A stretch of DNA of 64,000 nucleotides from CBDFGK01 sp965247075 (GCA_965247075.1 CBDFGK010000002.1:124001-188000); one strand, 5' to 3'. Shown: positions 19,622-28,932, counted from the first letter of the stretch. Numbers and translations: made by a program. Notes: generated by a model from the sequence alone, not told the origin.

Positions 19622-20137
19622 ATGTTGGAAAAAGAACTGGCACAAGCGGTGAAGCTTGCCGAAAAAGCCAATAGGAAGGTTGATAAAATGCGCACCAGAC
19701 TTTTGTCTGAGGCGGGAAAAGCTGTCGAGAAAGGCAGGAGGGAATTGTCGGTTGCGCGCAAGAAGCAGAAAACTGCCAATGCCCGCCTGAAAAAGGCACG
19801 CGCAACATTGAAGAAAAAGGTCAACTCAGGCAATCAAAAGGCAGTTGATGAGTTGATTGCGCAGGCCAAACACTTGCGCGATACAACAGCGGATATTGTC
19901 AAGGCTTGCGCTGGCGCAATAGAAAGATTGGCGCCGATTAAAGCCGACGCCATTCTCGAAGGGCGCAAAGCCCAGGCGGCTGATCGCGCTGCGGCTGTGG
20001 TAGAAAAGGTCGCGACGGCCCAAGCCAAAGCCAAGAAGAAGGCAGCCCTCAAGAAAAAGGCAGCTCCGAAGAAGAAGGCAGCCCCCAGGAAAAAGGCAGC
20101 CCCGAAGAAAAAGGCAGCCCCCAAGAAGTCCAGCTAA
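19622..20137 (+). CDS. Lysine/alanine-rich AlgP/histone-H1-like protein
   Basis: The 171-residue protein has an N-terminal helical region (residues ~1-125) rich in Lys, Ala and Glu with coiled-coil spacing. Its C-terminal tail consists of repeated KKKAAP/KKAA units ending K-K-S-S. Such tails bind DNA in AlgP-type and H1-like bacterial proteins. ATG 19622 is chosen because the upstream in-frame stretch (from 19508) is AT-rich and unlike the rest. The repeated tail is prone to length change. Confidence 0.75.
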   Translation: MLEKELAQAVKLAEKANRKVDKMRTRLLSEAGKAVEKGRRELSVARKKQKTANARLKKARATLKKKVNSGNQKAVDELIAQAKHLRDTTADIVKACAGAIERLAPIKADAILEGRKAQAADRAAAVVEKVATAQAKAKKKAALKKKAAPKKKAAPRKKAAPKKKAAPKKSS

Positions 20138-20140
20138 CAA

Positions 20141-20166
20141 CCGCTCTACCCTCAGGGGTGGGGCGG
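20141..20166. terminator. Possible hairpin between convergent genes
   Basis: CCGC and ACCC arms pair with GGGGT and GCGG across a TCA loop, giving an interrupted stem between the AlgP-like gene and the convergent SDR gene. There is no T-run on either side, so support is weak. Confidence 0.3.
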
Positions 20167-20175
20167 TAAGTTCCT

Positions 20176-20928
20176 CTACCCTGCCGTCTGACCACCGTCG
20201 ATGGCGAACTCTATGCCCGTTACGAACCGCGCTTCATCAGAAGCCAGGTAAGCCACTGTGGCAGCGATTTCTTCTGGCTCTGCCATAGGCTCTATCAACG
20301 GTAACATCCGGTTGAACAAACCCATATCCACGTCGTCGGGTACTGAGAAATTAGTTGTTAGCGGCGTTACTACCCCTCCAGGACAAATCGCATTTGCTCG
20401 CACGCCTTGTTTGGAATACTCCAGCGCCAGCGACTTGGACAACATCAACACCGCAGCTTTGGTTGCGCAATAAACAGCGTGGTAGGCCTGACCCTCACGG
20501 CCTGCCGACGAAGACATATTGATGATATTGCCTTTGCTCTCAATGAGGTGAGGAATGGCGGCCTGGCAAAGGTAAAAAACGCCGTTGAGATTGATGTCTA
20601 CCACGCGTTTCCACTCTTCAACAGAGATATCGGTCAGGTGTTTGCAGAGCGCGATACCGGCAATATTACACAACACGTCCAGTTGGCCGAATTCCGTAAT
20701 TGTATCCGCTACTGTCTGTTGGCATTGATCGGGCATAGCGACATCCAGCACTCCCTGCGCACTGCTGGTACCGCCGGGGAACAGGGCGGCTGTCGCAGTG
20801 AGTGCACCGCCGTTGATGTCGGCCAGGAACACGCTGGCCCCCTCCTGTGCAAGTCTGATTGCGGTGGCCCGCCCTATGCCTGAGCCGGCGCCGGTGATTA
20901 GTGCTACCTTGTTCTCAAATCTTTTCAT
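20176..20928 (-). CDS. Short-chain dehydrogenase/reductase (SDR)
   Basis: The 250-residue classical SDR has the nucleotide motif TGAGSGIG near residue 10, N-I-A-G, the catalytic Ser in NMSSSAG, and Y-C-A-T-K as the Tyr-x3-Lys pair. C-P-G-G-V and a closing D-G-G fit NAD(P)-dependent alcohol/ketone oxidoreductases. ATG 20928 is preferred over a TTG eleven codons upstream that would overlap the TetR gene's end region. It lies just downstream of the TetR gene on the same strand, so the pair is probably co-transcribed. Confidence 0.85.
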   Translation of the reverse strand: MKRFENKVALITGAGSGIGRATAIRLAQEGASVFLADINGGALTATAALFPGGTSSAQGVLDVAMPDQCQQTVADTITEFGQLDVLCNIAGIALCKHLTDISVEEWKRVVDINLNGVFYLCQAAIPHLIESKGNIINMSSSAGREGQAYHAVYCATKAAVLMLSKSLALEYSKQGVRANAICPGGVVTPLTTNFSVPDDVDMGLFNRMLPLIEPMAEPEEIAATVAYLASDEARFVTGIEFAIDGGQTAG

Positions 20929-20964
20929 GGTATAGCGTCTCGCAATTGTTTGTGCCACCAAGGT

Positions 20965-21582
20965 TTAATGCTGGCAAATAACGTTGAAAAAAAGATGACG
21001 AGCCTCTTCCAGTTTGTCGAAAATTGGATAATCAGGGTTTAACGCCCAGTTTGTTATTAGTGCATTGATCGTTCCCATTACCATTTCAGCCATTAGTTCG
21101 GGTGAATAGTCAGAGCTGGTATCTCCGCGATGTTGACCGGCTTTGAAAAACCCAATGAAGTGGTCACGCAGAGAATTGCTGACATCACGCAGGTGATTCT
21201 GGTCCTCGAAAGAGTTTGGTGTAATCAGAGTCAGGGCTCGGTCCACATCTTCGTAGGTAGCCAATTTTTCTTCCATGTAATCAATCATCGCCGACATACG
21301 CGCGGGTGTGGATTCGTGTGTCTCCCGAATGCGTTGAATCATCTCATCTGCCGTATCCCATACGCGTGCCTGGCTGAGAGAATGTAACAAAGCCTGTTTA
21401 TTCGGATAGTGACCATAAAAGGTGCGCCTGGCCACATCGGCCGCGCCGCAGATCTGCTCGATGCTGACATCCTGAATCCCGTCGCGCTTGAAAAGCTCAT
21501 AGGCAGCCTCCTCGATGCGCGAGCGTATTTCCTGTTTACGTTTTTCCCGGCGACCGGGAAGAGTAGCAGCGGCGTCTATCAT
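20965..21582 (-). CDS. TetR-family transcriptional regulator
   Basis: The 205-residue protein has an N-terminal TetR helix-turn-helix (I-E-E-A-A-Y-E-L-F ... V-S-I-E-Q-I-C ... V-A-R-R-T-F-Y-G-H-Y). The all-helical C-terminal part is the ligand/dimer domain. It is divergent from the amidohydrolase-Rieske operon and upstream of the SDR, so it most likely represses one or both in response to a pathway metabolite. Confidence 0.88.
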   Translation of the reverse strand: MIDAAATLPGRREKRKQEIRSRIEEAAYELFKRDGIQDVSIEQICGAADVARRTFYGHYPNKQALLHSLSQARVWDTADEMIQRIRETHESTPARMSAMIDYMEEKLATYEDVDRALTLITPNSFEDQNHLRDVSNSLRDHFIGFFKAGQHRGDTSSDYSPELMAEMVMGTINALITNWALNPDYPIFDKLEEARHLFFNVICQH

Positions 21583-21684
21583 TAAATATTTGTAACCTGT
21601 TGCATCCTGATGGGCGATGAATTATAAAAGTATACAAATGTGCACGAATGCTCAAGTGTGAATTTGCATTAGTTGAGGAAAATC
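21583..21684. promoter_or_regulatory. Divergent promoter region of the TetR gene and the catabolic operon
   Basis: About 100 AT-rich bases separate two divergent genes, and contain TATAAAAGTATACAAATG-type sequence near 21623. A TetR operator is expected here, but I see no long perfect palindrome. GAGGA lies before ATG 21685. Confidence 0.4.
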
Positions 21685-22896
21685 ATGTCTGATCGAATGC
21701 TGGTGGTGTCTTCCGATTGCCACGCTGGCCTGCCTATTGCCCAATACCGAACATACATCGATAGCCAGTATCATGAAATGCTGGATGCGGTTGTCCCCAT
21801 TACCATCGAAATGTCGAAGCAGGCGGAAGCCAGTTTCCTGATCAAGGAAATCAACGACGAGTGGCGCAGCGGCATCGAGCAAGAACTCACCGGTGCCTGG
21901 GATTACGATGAGCGCGTTAAAATGCTGGACAACGAAGGTATCGCTGCCGAGATAGTCTTTCCCGATGGCATTACCGAGATCAACACGCCTCCGTTTGGGG
22001 CTGGCCTGGGGCTGCCCACCAAGAACATCGACCCCGAACTGCAGTGGGTCGGTGCCATGGCCCACAATCGCTGGTTGTCTGAGCTGTGCTCCCGCAACCC
22101 GGTGCGGCATATTGGGGTAGGCATCATCCCCTTGCTGTGGGATGTGGATGAGGCCATCGAAAAAGTGCGCTGGTGTGTTGAGAGCGGCCTGACGGCTGTG
22201 ATGATTCCCTCCATGACCCATGATTTTCCAGCCTACAATCACACCAAGTACCACCCCTTCTGGCAAGCTTGTGAAGACCTGGGTGTGATTGTTCATTTTC
22301 ATTCAGGTCCGGCTGATACCAGCGCATATTTTGGCCCCGATTTTCCGGTGGGGTCCACCGAGGACAGACCCGGCGCCATGGGTATCTATGTGTCCGAAGT
22401 GATGTGGTGGTTGTACCGGCCGCTGAGCTTCATGATCTGGGGCGGCGTATTCGAATTATTCCCCAAACTCAAGACAGTGATTACTGAGGGAGGCACCACC
22501 TGGATGCTGCCCCAGTGGTTGCGCATGCTGGATCACAATTACACCGATGTGCACCACTCCGCCAAACTGGGTGATTTTCGCAGCCATTTGTCCATGCAGC
22601 CCAGTGACTACTTTGCCCGCAATATCGGAGTTGGTGCTTCCTGTATACCGCGCGCCGACGTGGAAGCCAGGGCAGAGTTGGGAGTCGAAAAGATGATGTG
22701 GGGTAGCGACTATCCCCATCCTGAGGGCACCTGGCCCAAGACCCAGAGTATTCTCGATGAGGTGTTCAAGGGTTTTCCCGAAGCCGATGTGCGCGCGATT
22801 TTGGGCGAGAACGCGGTGAACTGGTACGGCCTGGACCGCGTAGCCTTGCAGGTAATCGCAGCAAAAATCGGTCCTGAAGCCAGCCGCTTTTACTAA
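21685..22896 (+). CDS. Amidohydrolase-2 family protein (ACMSD-like decarboxylase/hydrolase)
   Basis: The 403-residue metal-dependent hydrolase barrel starts with S-S-D-C-H in place of the usual D-x-H. It then shows V-H-F-H-S-G, a conserved His in the I-T-E-G-G-T region and the terminal metal Asp in M-W-G-S-D-Y-P-H-P-E. The family includes ACMSD-type decarboxylases and resorcylate decarboxylases, and members are frequent in aromatic and steroid catabolic operons. The reaction here is not certain. It is the first gene of a run continuing with the Rieske oxygenase 55 bases later. Confidence 0.82.
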   Translation: MSDRMLVVSSDCHAGLPIAQYRTYIDSQYHEMLDAVVPITIEMSKQAEASFLIKEINDEWRSGIEQELTGAWDYDERVKMLDNEGIAAEIVFPDGITEINTPPFGAGLGLPTKNIDPELQWVGAMAHNRWLSELCSRNPVRHIGVGIIPLLWDVDEAIEKVRWCVESGLTAVMIPSMTHDFPAYNHTKYHPFWQACEDLGVIVHFHSGPADTSAYFGPDFPVGSTEDRPGAMGIYVSEVMWWLYRPLSFMIWGGVFELFPKLKTVITEGGTTWMLPQWLRMLDHNYTDVHHSAKLGDFRSHLSMQPSDYFARNIGVGASCIPRADVEARAELGVEKMMWGSDYPHPEGTWPKTQSILDEVFKGFPEADVRAILGENAVNWYGLDRVALQVIAAKIGPEASRFY

Positions 22897-22950
22897 CCCG
22901 TAGGGCCGAACGCGAACCGTCGAACTCATTCGACCACCAAGGAGAAACGC

Positions 22951-23898
22951 ATGACTGGCATTGAAGCCTGTGAATCGAAATCCCAGCAGGCACTGGATTT
23001 TCCCATCGGCTGGTTTTCCGTCGCCCGCAGCCGCGAGATAGGCAAAGGTGAGGTACAGCGCGTCTACGCCTTCGACCGGGAATTGGCCCTGTTTCGCACC
23101 CGCGAAGGCCAGGCAGTGGTGCTGGATGCCTTCTGTCCTCACCTTGGTGCTCACATGGGTGTGGAGGGGCGCGTGGTGGGCGAAACCCTGCGCTGTCCTT
23201 TCCACGGCTGGCAGTTTGGGGTCGACGGCGCCTGTGCCGAAATTCCCTACTGTGATGACATTCCTGAGCGGGCGCAGGTGCGCTCCTGGCATGTCAGCGA
23301 AACCAACGGCGACATCATGGTCTGGTATCACCCCAATGAGGCGGTACCCGCCTGGGAGGTGCCCGTTGTCGATGAACTCAACAGCGATGACTGGACCGAT
23401 GCACAGTACTGGGAGTTCACGATTCCCAACCACGTGCAGAACATTGCCGAGAACACCTGTGATCCGGTTCACTTTCAGTATGTACACAAAATGCCGGGTA
23501 CGCCGCCCAGCGAGATCACCGTGGCAGACGACGGCCGTGTGCTTACCCTGGTTGCAGATGCCAAGGAAGCCCAACATCCCAATGTACTGACCGTGCATAT
23601 GCATAATCCGGGGCTCGCCATCGTGCGTACGTCCTATGGTCCCGATGCCGAAATGCTGGTGTATTCCACCGCGCAACCAACCTCCCGCAATGAGACCCAT
23701 ATGCGCTGGACCTTGATCGTGCGCAAGGAGATTGTCGACTTTGTCGGTGACGATGTGATGCGTGGTATCAAGGACGGCATCGGTGACGACTACCCCATAT
23801 GGGAACACAAAATTTACCGGGCCAAACCGGTATTTTGTAAGGCCGACCAAAATCTGGTGGGATTCCGTAAGTGGGTCCGTCAATTTTACGTGGATTAA
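22951..23898 (+). CDS. Rieske non-heme iron oxygenase, KshA-like
   Basis: The 315-residue protein has an N-terminal Rieske domain with C62-x-H64 and C82-x2-H85. Its catalytic domain carries D171-x2-H174-x4-H179, the mononuclear iron triad. Length and the E-N-x-x-D-P-x-H-F-x-Y-x-H arrangement resemble 3-ketosteroid 9-alpha-hydroxylase oxygenases and related cholesterol-type oxygenases. A separate reductase would be needed and is not in the window. Substrate assignment as a steroid is inference from family shape and neighbours. Confidence 0.85.
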   Translation: MTGIEACESKSQQALDFPIGWFSVARSREIGKGEVQRVYAFDRELALFRTREGQAVVLDAFCPHLGAHMGVEGRVVGETLRCPFHGWQFGVDGACAEIPYCDDIPERAQVRSWHVSETNGDIMVWYHPNEAVPAWEVPVVDELNSDDWTDAQYWEFTIPNHVQNIAENTCDPVHFQYVHKMPGTPPSEITVADDGRVLTLVADAKEAQHPNVLTVHMHNPGLAIVRTSYGPDAEMLVYSTAQPTSRNETHMRWTLIVRKEIVDFVGDDVMRGIKDGIGDDYPIWEHKIYRAKPVFCKADQNLVGFRKWVRQFYVD

Positions 23899-23914
23899 AA
23901 AAGAGGAATAACTC

Positions 23915-24709
23915 ATGAGTGACACAGTGACCGCACCCCAGGGCAACCCCGGTGATATTCTTAACTGGCCGATGCTGAAAATTGTATACCGCACTGAACC
24001 GAATCGTATTGCTGATCTGCTACCACCGGGTATCGAACCCGGTGCAGACCCACACGTCAACCTGACCATCTACAACTTCCCCGTGCCCGATGTGCCCGAG
24101 TACGGCATCGTGACCACCGTCAATGCGGATTACAACGGAACTCAGGGCGAGTACACCCTGGGTTATGGCATTGACCAGGAATCGGCAATCTTTGGTTCCC
24201 GGGAAATCAATGGTCAACCCAAATATCCCTGCGAGACTTTTTTCTACCGCATGCTGAACCGGGTGAAGGCCCGTTGTACCCACCAGGGCTACACGTTTGT
24301 TGAGTTTACCGGTGAGTCCAGCGGTGAATTGGATCCACATCCCGAGCAAGCCTGGGTACAAAATGAGTGGTGGATTAAAGTGTCTCGTGCGGTGAGTGTG
24401 GGTGGCCCCGCCACCGGTTATGACTTCCCGCCGCGCGTGGTTCACGTTAAAAGCACTTACGGTACGGCCCACCGCGAAAAAGTAAACGGTGAGTTGGTGC
24501 TGCGCGACAGTCCCTGGGACCCACTGGCCAGTAAACTACCCATGCAGGAACAGCTATCCGCACACTTGTGGTGGCCGATTTTCATGGATCGCACGATTAC
24601 CCTGAAAGGAGCGCTGGACCCCGCGGGCTTCCTGCCCTTCGCCGATACCATTTCAGGTTCGCGCTGGCCCGGCGAAAACGGTGGTCCGGTGGGCGTGAAA
24701 ACCAAGTGA
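23915..24709 (+). CDS. Acetoacetate decarboxylase-family protein
   Basis: The 264-residue protein resembles the ADC fold: an N-terminal L-L-P-P-G strand, an N-L-T-I-Y-N-F-P barrel strand and a Y-T-L-G-Y-G-I motif. I cannot confirm the Schiff-base Lys of true acetoacetate decarboxylase; the K-Y-P-C-E-T-F segment is the nearest candidate. It follows the Rieske gene by 16 bases with AGAGGA before its ATG, so it is in the same operon. Family members of unknown reaction are common in ring-degradation clusters. Confidence 0.75.
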   Translation: MSDTVTAPQGNPGDILNWPMLKIVYRTEPNRIADLLPPGIEPGADPHVNLTIYNFPVPDVPEYGIVTTVNADYNGTQGEYTLGYGIDQESAIFGSREINGQPKYPCETFFYRMLNRVKARCTHQGYTFVEFTGESSGELDPHPEQAWVQNEWWIKVSRAVSVGGPATGYDFPPRVVHVKSTYGTAHREKVNGELVLRDSPWDPLASKLPMQEQLSAHLWWPIFMDRTITLKGALDPAGFLPFADTISGSRWPGENGGPVGVKTK

Positions 24710-24754
24710 AGTATCGAACTGAAGAGCACCAGCGCCGGTTCTGGGTTAAGACAT

Positions 24755-25531
24755 ATGCAGGATTTACCGACAAAACTTGATTTCGAAGGTTCGCATAATT
24801 TTCGTGATTTGGGCGGTTATCCGCTGGCGGATGGCCGTCGAGTACGCACAGGCATGCTGTTTCGCTCTGACCAATTGTCGCGACTCACCGATGCTGACCA
24901 AGGCTTGCTGGAGGAAATCGGCATCCGCACGGTGGTTGACCTGCGTCGGGAGGAGGAGCGAGAGGAGGCCGCGGACCGGATAGACAATCCGTCTGTTGAA
25001 CAAATTTGGCTGCCGGTAAGGGCGGAGGGTGCCGATGTCATCAGCATCCGTCGCAGTATGGAGCGCGGCGAAGTTACGGCCGATGGCGCTTACCGGTTTC
25101 TGCTGGAGGCGAATCGTCATTTTGCCGGCGCATTTGCACCCGTGTACAAAGACTTCTTGCATCTATTGCTGGATGCGTCGCGCTACCCGTTGGTGTTCCA
25201 TTGTTCGGCGGGTAAGGACCGGGCCGGGTATGCTGCGGCACTGTCCTTGTATGCCCTGGGCGCCACCGATGAAACCGTGATGCACGACTATCTGGCAACC
25301 AACCTCTTCACGGTGAACTATGTCGAAGGCATTATCGACGACCTGGCCGACTCAGAATTTAATGTCGAGGCTGACGCTGTTCGCACCCTGATGCAGGTAG
25401 TACCTGAGTTTCTCCGCGAGGCACTGAATATCATCTACAAGGAACGCGGCGGTATGCACGCGTATTTGGAGCACGAACTCGACTTTGGCCCGGACAAGCG
25501 TGCACAGTTAAAACAAATCCTGGTCCAATAG
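24755..25531 (+). CDS. Tyrosine/serine protein phosphatase (Y_phosphatase3 type)
   Basis: The 258-residue protein has the N-F-R-D-L-G-G-Y motif near residue 15 and the P-loop H-C-S-A-G-K-D-R-A-G, which gives the C-x5-R active site of PTP-like phosphatases. These enzymes often appear in lipid and steroid catabolic operons, where the substrate (protein, phosphoinositide or small phosphoester) is mostly unknown. It is on the same strand and 45 bases after the ADC-like gene. Confidence 0.87.
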   Translation: MQDLPTKLDFEGSHNFRDLGGYPLADGRRVRTGMLFRSDQLSRLTDADQGLLEEIGIRTVVDLRREEEREEAADRIDNPSVEQIWLPVRAEGADVISIRRSMERGEVTADGAYRFLLEANRHFAGAFAPVYKDFLHLLLDASRYPLVFHCSAGKDRAGYAAALSLYALGATDETVMHDYLATNLFTVNYVEGIIDDLADSEFNVEADAVRTLMQVVPEFLREALNIIYKERGGMHAYLEHELDFGPDKRAQLKQILVQ

Positions 25532-25573
25532 TCCCCCTTACTCAGGAGCAGACCATGAAAGTCAGTTGGAATT

Positions 25574-26758
25574 ATGAACATTGAATTTACCGCTGAACAA
25601 AAAGAGTTGCAGCAGCAAGTTAGAGAATATATGCAGACGGTGGTCACGCCGGAACTGGAGCAGGAGAAGAGAAATCCAGACTTCTTTGAGGGCGGTGGCC
25701 CCGAGTTTCGCAGGCAGTATGCACGCATGGGAGCAGACGGCTGGATTAGCCGCAGTTGGCCCAAGGCGCTGGGTGGTGCTGAGGCTTCCTCCCTGGAGCA
25801 GTATATATTTACCGAGGAGATAATTTCCTCTGGTTTCCCCTATCCATTTTTAACCACCGAGGCGGTTGGGCCAGTGTTGGCAGAACATGCCGGCGAGGAG
25901 GTTCGAGAGAAGGTGGTCAAGGGAATACTGGCGGGCCAGACGGTTATTGCCATTGGCTATTCAGAGCCGGGGGCTGGCACCGACCTGGCCAGCTTGACCA
26001 CCCGTGCCGAACGAGATGGTGATGAGTGGGTGATTAACGGCCAGAAAATGTGGACCAGTCTGGCCAATTATGCGGATTACGTGTGGTTGGCCGCGCGCAC
26101 AGACCCGGATGCCAGTAAGAAACACAAGGGGCTCACCATGTTCCTGGTGCCCACCGATGCGCCAGGCTTTTCCTGTGCGCCGGTGTGGACCATGGGTACG
26201 CGCACCAATGCCACCTTCTACGACAATGTGCGATTGCCGGATGCCTACCGGGTTGGTGAGGTAAACAAGGGCTGGAAGTTGATAACCGGTCAGCTCAACC
26301 GCGAGCGTTTATCCCTGGTTAACCACGGTATGGCGTCTAATCTGTACAAGGAAACTGCGCATTGGGTAGCCGCCAACACGGGCAGCGATGGACGACCGCT
26401 GATTACCAGGCCGTGGGTGCAGCACAACCTCGCCAGGGTGAAGGTGCAACTGGAGGCCCTGCGGGTGATGTGTTTGAAACAGGCCTGGCTGATGAATGAA
26501 GGTGGACTGGGTATGGCCGAGGCCAGTGCTGCCAAGGTGTATGGAACGGAATTTTTCGTGGAATGTTATCGCTTGTTGCTGGAGGTGATGGGCCAGGCCG
26601 GCACCATTTGCAGTGATTCTCCCGGCGCAATATTGCAGGGCAAAATTGAGCACCGCTACCGGGTGGGCTCCATTCTTACATTCGGTGGTGGCTGCAATGA
26701 AGTGCAGCGCGACATTATATCGGCGGCAGGGCTGTGGATGCCCCTGGCCAAGCGATAG
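25574..26758 (+). CDS. Acyl-CoA dehydrogenase, subunit 1
   Basis: The 394-residue protein has the FAD/acyl-CoA motifs I-G-Y-S-E-P-G-A-G-T-D-L-A-S and K-M-W-T-S-L-A-N-Y-A-D-Y. The final F-G-G-G-C-N-E-V-Q-R-D-I segment is typical of the FadE family. It lies 12 bases upstream of a second, more divergent dehydrogenase. Adjacent pairs like this form heterotetrameric steroid/cyclic-acid acyl-CoA dehydrogenases in actinobacteria and proteobacteria, so they are best read as two subunits of one enzyme (inference). Confidence 0.88.
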   Translation: MNIEFTAEQKELQQQVREYMQTVVTPELEQEKRNPDFFEGGGPEFRRQYARMGADGWISRSWPKALGGAEASSLEQYIFTEEIISSGFPYPFLTTEAVGPVLAEHAGEEVREKVVKGILAGQTVIAIGYSEPGAGTDLASLTTRAERDGDEWVINGQKMWTSLANYADYVWLAARTDPDASKKHKGLTMFLVPTDAPGFSCAPVWTMGTRTNATFYDNVRLPDAYRVGEVNKGWKLITGQLNRERLSLVNHGMASNLYKETAHWVAANTGSDGRPLITRPWVQHNLARVKVQLEALRVMCLKQAWLMNEGGLGMAEASAAKVYGTEFFVECYRLLLEVMGQAGTICSDSPGAILQGKIEHRYRVGSILTFGGGCNEVQRDIISAAGLWMPLAKR

Positions 26759-26770
26759 GAGATCATAGCT

Positions 26771-27913
26771 ATGGATTTTTCATACAGTGAAGAACAGCGG
26801 GAAGTAAAAGCCCTGACCGAGAAAATACTCGGCGACCAGACCAGCAATGAGCAGCTTCGCAGCATCGATGCGCAGGAGCATCGCTTTGATGAAAAGCTCT
26901 GGTCTGACCTGGCTGCGGCCGGCTTGCTGGGTGTGGGCATAGATGAAAATTACGGCGGTATGGGTTTCGGTTTTGAAAGCCTGTGCCTGGTGGTGGAAGA
27001 GGTGGGCCGCAGCGTGGCTCCGACGCCGGTTATTCCTGTGCTGGTTAGCGCGGTCGCAACGCTGCAAAAGTTTGCCGATGACAGCATCAGGGAGCAGTAC
27101 CTGCCGTTAGCAGCAAGTGGTGCATCGCTGATAACCGCAGCCCTGATTGAGCCGGGCAATGAGAACTTGTTCACGCCCGCCACACGCGCGCACGCAGACG
27201 GCGATAAATGGCTTATCACCGGCGACAAGCATTGCGTGCCCTTTGCGCAACAAGCCGATGCAGTGTTATTGACGGCGCAAACAGATGCTGGAGTGAGCGT
27301 GTTTCTGATAAATCCTCAGCAGTCTTCGGTGCGCCTCACGCGGCAACAGGTGACGGCGACTGAGCCGCAATACCGGCTGGTATTGGACAATGCCGGGGCG
27401 ACCCTGATAGCGCAGGGCGAGCAGGCGGCGCTGATGATGAGCTGGATGTTTGAAGCTACCGCGACAGCCTGGTCGGCGATGGCGGTGGGTCTGTGTGACA
27501 AAATGATGCGTATGACCGCTGCTTACACCACTGAGCGGCAGCAATTTGGGGTACCGATTGCGACTTTCCAGGCGGTGGGTCACCAGGCGGCCAACTGCTT
27601 TATCGATATCGAGTGCTTGCGCCTGGTTTCTCAGCAGGCGGTGTTTCTTTTGGATCAGGGCTTGCCGGCCACCGAGGCCGTGTTGATCGCGAAGATATGG
27701 ACCGGTGATGTCTGCCATCGTGTCAGTCAGGCATCCCAGCAATGCCACGGTGGAGTGGGTGTCGATCGGGATTACCCCTTGTTTCGCTACTGCCTGTGGG
27801 CGCGCCAAATTGAGCTGAGCTGTGGCTCCAGCGCCGAGTTATTGGCTACACTGGGTGAAGATATCGCAGCTCAATACTCCAAGGCCATGGAATTATCACT
27901 GGACCCGGAATAA
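26771..27913 (+). CDS. Acyl-CoA dehydrogenase, subunit 2
   Basis: The 380-residue protein has the N-terminal dehydrogenase helices (F-S-Y-S-E-E-Q-R-E-V) and a G-I-D-E-N-Y-G-G-M-G-F-G turn. R-Q-Q-F-G-V-P-I is the FAD-binding strand, and H-G-G-V-G-V-D-R-D-Y-P is the C-terminal motif. The central T-I-x-E-P-G-N-x-N region lacks the canonical Gly/Ser pattern of subunit 1, consistent with a partner subunit that may have lost one active site. Its 3' end overlaps the convergent ltaE gene by about 43 bases. Confidence 0.85.
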   Translation: MDFSYSEEQREVKALTEKILGDQTSNEQLRSIDAQEHRFDEKLWSDLAAAGLLGVGIDENYGGMGFGFESLCLVVEEVGRSVAPTPVIPVLVSAVATLQKFADDSIREQYLPLAASGASLITAALIEPGNENLFTPATRAHADGDKWLITGDKHCVPFAQQADAVLLTAQTDAGVSVFLINPQQSSVRLTRQQVTATEPQYRLVLDNAGATLIAQGEQAALMMSWMFEATATAWSAMAVGLCDKMMRMTAAYTTERQQFGVPIATFQAVGHQAANCFIDIECLRLVSQQAVFLLDQGLPATEAVLIAKIWTGDVCHRVSQASQQCHGGVGVDRDYPLFRYCLWARQIELSCGSSAELLATLGEDIAAQYSKAMELSLDPE

Positions 27914-28893
27914 TCGCGGCAGGCCTGGATAATATGCTGGGTATCGGCTGCCGATACGTCGCGATGAAAAACCCAGCGGTGGCCGTTGATCCTGATATTC
28001 TTTTCGCGCAGGTGTTGGATCAAACCCTCCATTTTTACGCTTGGGTCCAGCATCACCATATTGGTTTGCGGTGGTTCGGCCAACGCAAAGTCAGGCAGTG
28101 TACAGAGGGCGGCCGCCACCGCTGCCGCGTTATCGTGATCTTCCTGCAGCCGCTGGATGTTGTTTTCCAATGCGTAACGGCCAGCCGCCGCGATAACACC
28201 GGCCTGGCGCATGCCGCCACCGATCATTTTTCGCCAGCGCCTGGCCTGCTTGAGAGTGGCAGTGTCACCCACCAGCAGGGAGCCAACCGGGCAGGCCAGG
28301 CCTTTCGACAGGCAGATAGATACGGTGTCGAAGTGCCGGCAGATCTCTCGTACCGGCACTCCCAGCTTTACCGCTGCATTGAAAACTCGGGCACCATCCA
28401 GGTGGCGCCGCAGGCCGTGTTTTTGCGCCAGTGCGCTGAAGTCTGCCAGGTAGCCCAGGCTCAATACTTTGCCGCCCTGGGTGTTTTCCAGGCACAGCAG
28501 TCTGGAGATGGCGAAGTGCGAGTCATCGGGTTTGATGGCCGCTTCAACCTGGTCCAGTGGCAGCTCACCGCGCGCGTTAAAGGGAATAGTGCAGGGCTGT
28601 ATGCCGCCCAGTACCGCCGCCCCGCCACCTTCAAACATATAGGTGTGGGCCGTGCTGCCGACAATATATTCATGGCCGCGCCGGCAATGACTGAGCAGGC
28701 CCAGCAGGTTGCTCTGGGTGCCGCTGGCGGCGTAGAGGGCCGCTTCCTTGCCGGTTAATTCCGCGGCAAATGCTTCCAGCGCATTTACAGTAGGGTCTTC
28801 GCCGTACACATCATCGCCCGTTTCGGCCGACGTCATGGCGTTGAGCATTGCCGGGCTGGGGCTGGTAAGCGTGTCACTTCTTAAATCGATCAT
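27871..28893 (-). CDS. ltaE: Low-specificity L-threonine aldolase
   Basis: The 340-residue PLP enzyme of fold type I cleaves threonine and allo-threonine to glycine and acetaldehyde. It begins M-I-D-L-R-S-D-T-L-T-S-P, keeps the G-D-D-V-Y-G-E-D-P-T substrate motif and the H-L-D-G-A-R-V-F-N-A strand. The PLP lysine is in S-I-C-L-S-K-G-L-A-C-P-V-G-S. Length is normal for the family. It is convergent with the acyl-CoA dehydrogenase gene and overlaps its end. Confidence 0.92.
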   Translation of the reverse strand: MIDLRSDTLTSPSPAMLNAMTSAETGDDVYGEDPTVNALEAFAAELTGKEAALYAASGTQSNLLGLLSHCRRGHEYIVGSTAHTYMFEGGGAAVLGGIQPCTIPFNARGELPLDQVEAAIKPDDSHFAISRLLCLENTQGGKVLSLGYLADFSALAQKHGLRRHLDGARVFNAAVKLGVPVREICRHFDTVSICLSKGLACPVGSLLVGDTATLKQARRWRKMIGGGMRQAGVIAAAGRYALENNIQRLQEDHDNAAAVAAALCTLPDFALAEPPQTNMVMLDPSVKMEGLIQHLREKNIRINGHRWVFHRDVSAADTQHIIQACRDYSGSSDNSMALEY

Positions 28894-28932
28894 CGTCGCT
28901 ACTTTTATTTCAATACTGGTAAGGGATTTTTA

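Noticed and set aside
22456..24069. Long open frame of 537 codons on the minus strand
   Set aside because: It lies antisense to the amidohydrolase and Rieske genes, whose domains are certain; it is a shadow of high-GC codon use.
27934..28758. Open frame of 274 codons on the plus strand
   Set aside because: It is antisense to ltaE, which has clear PLP-enzyme motifs, and shows no domain.
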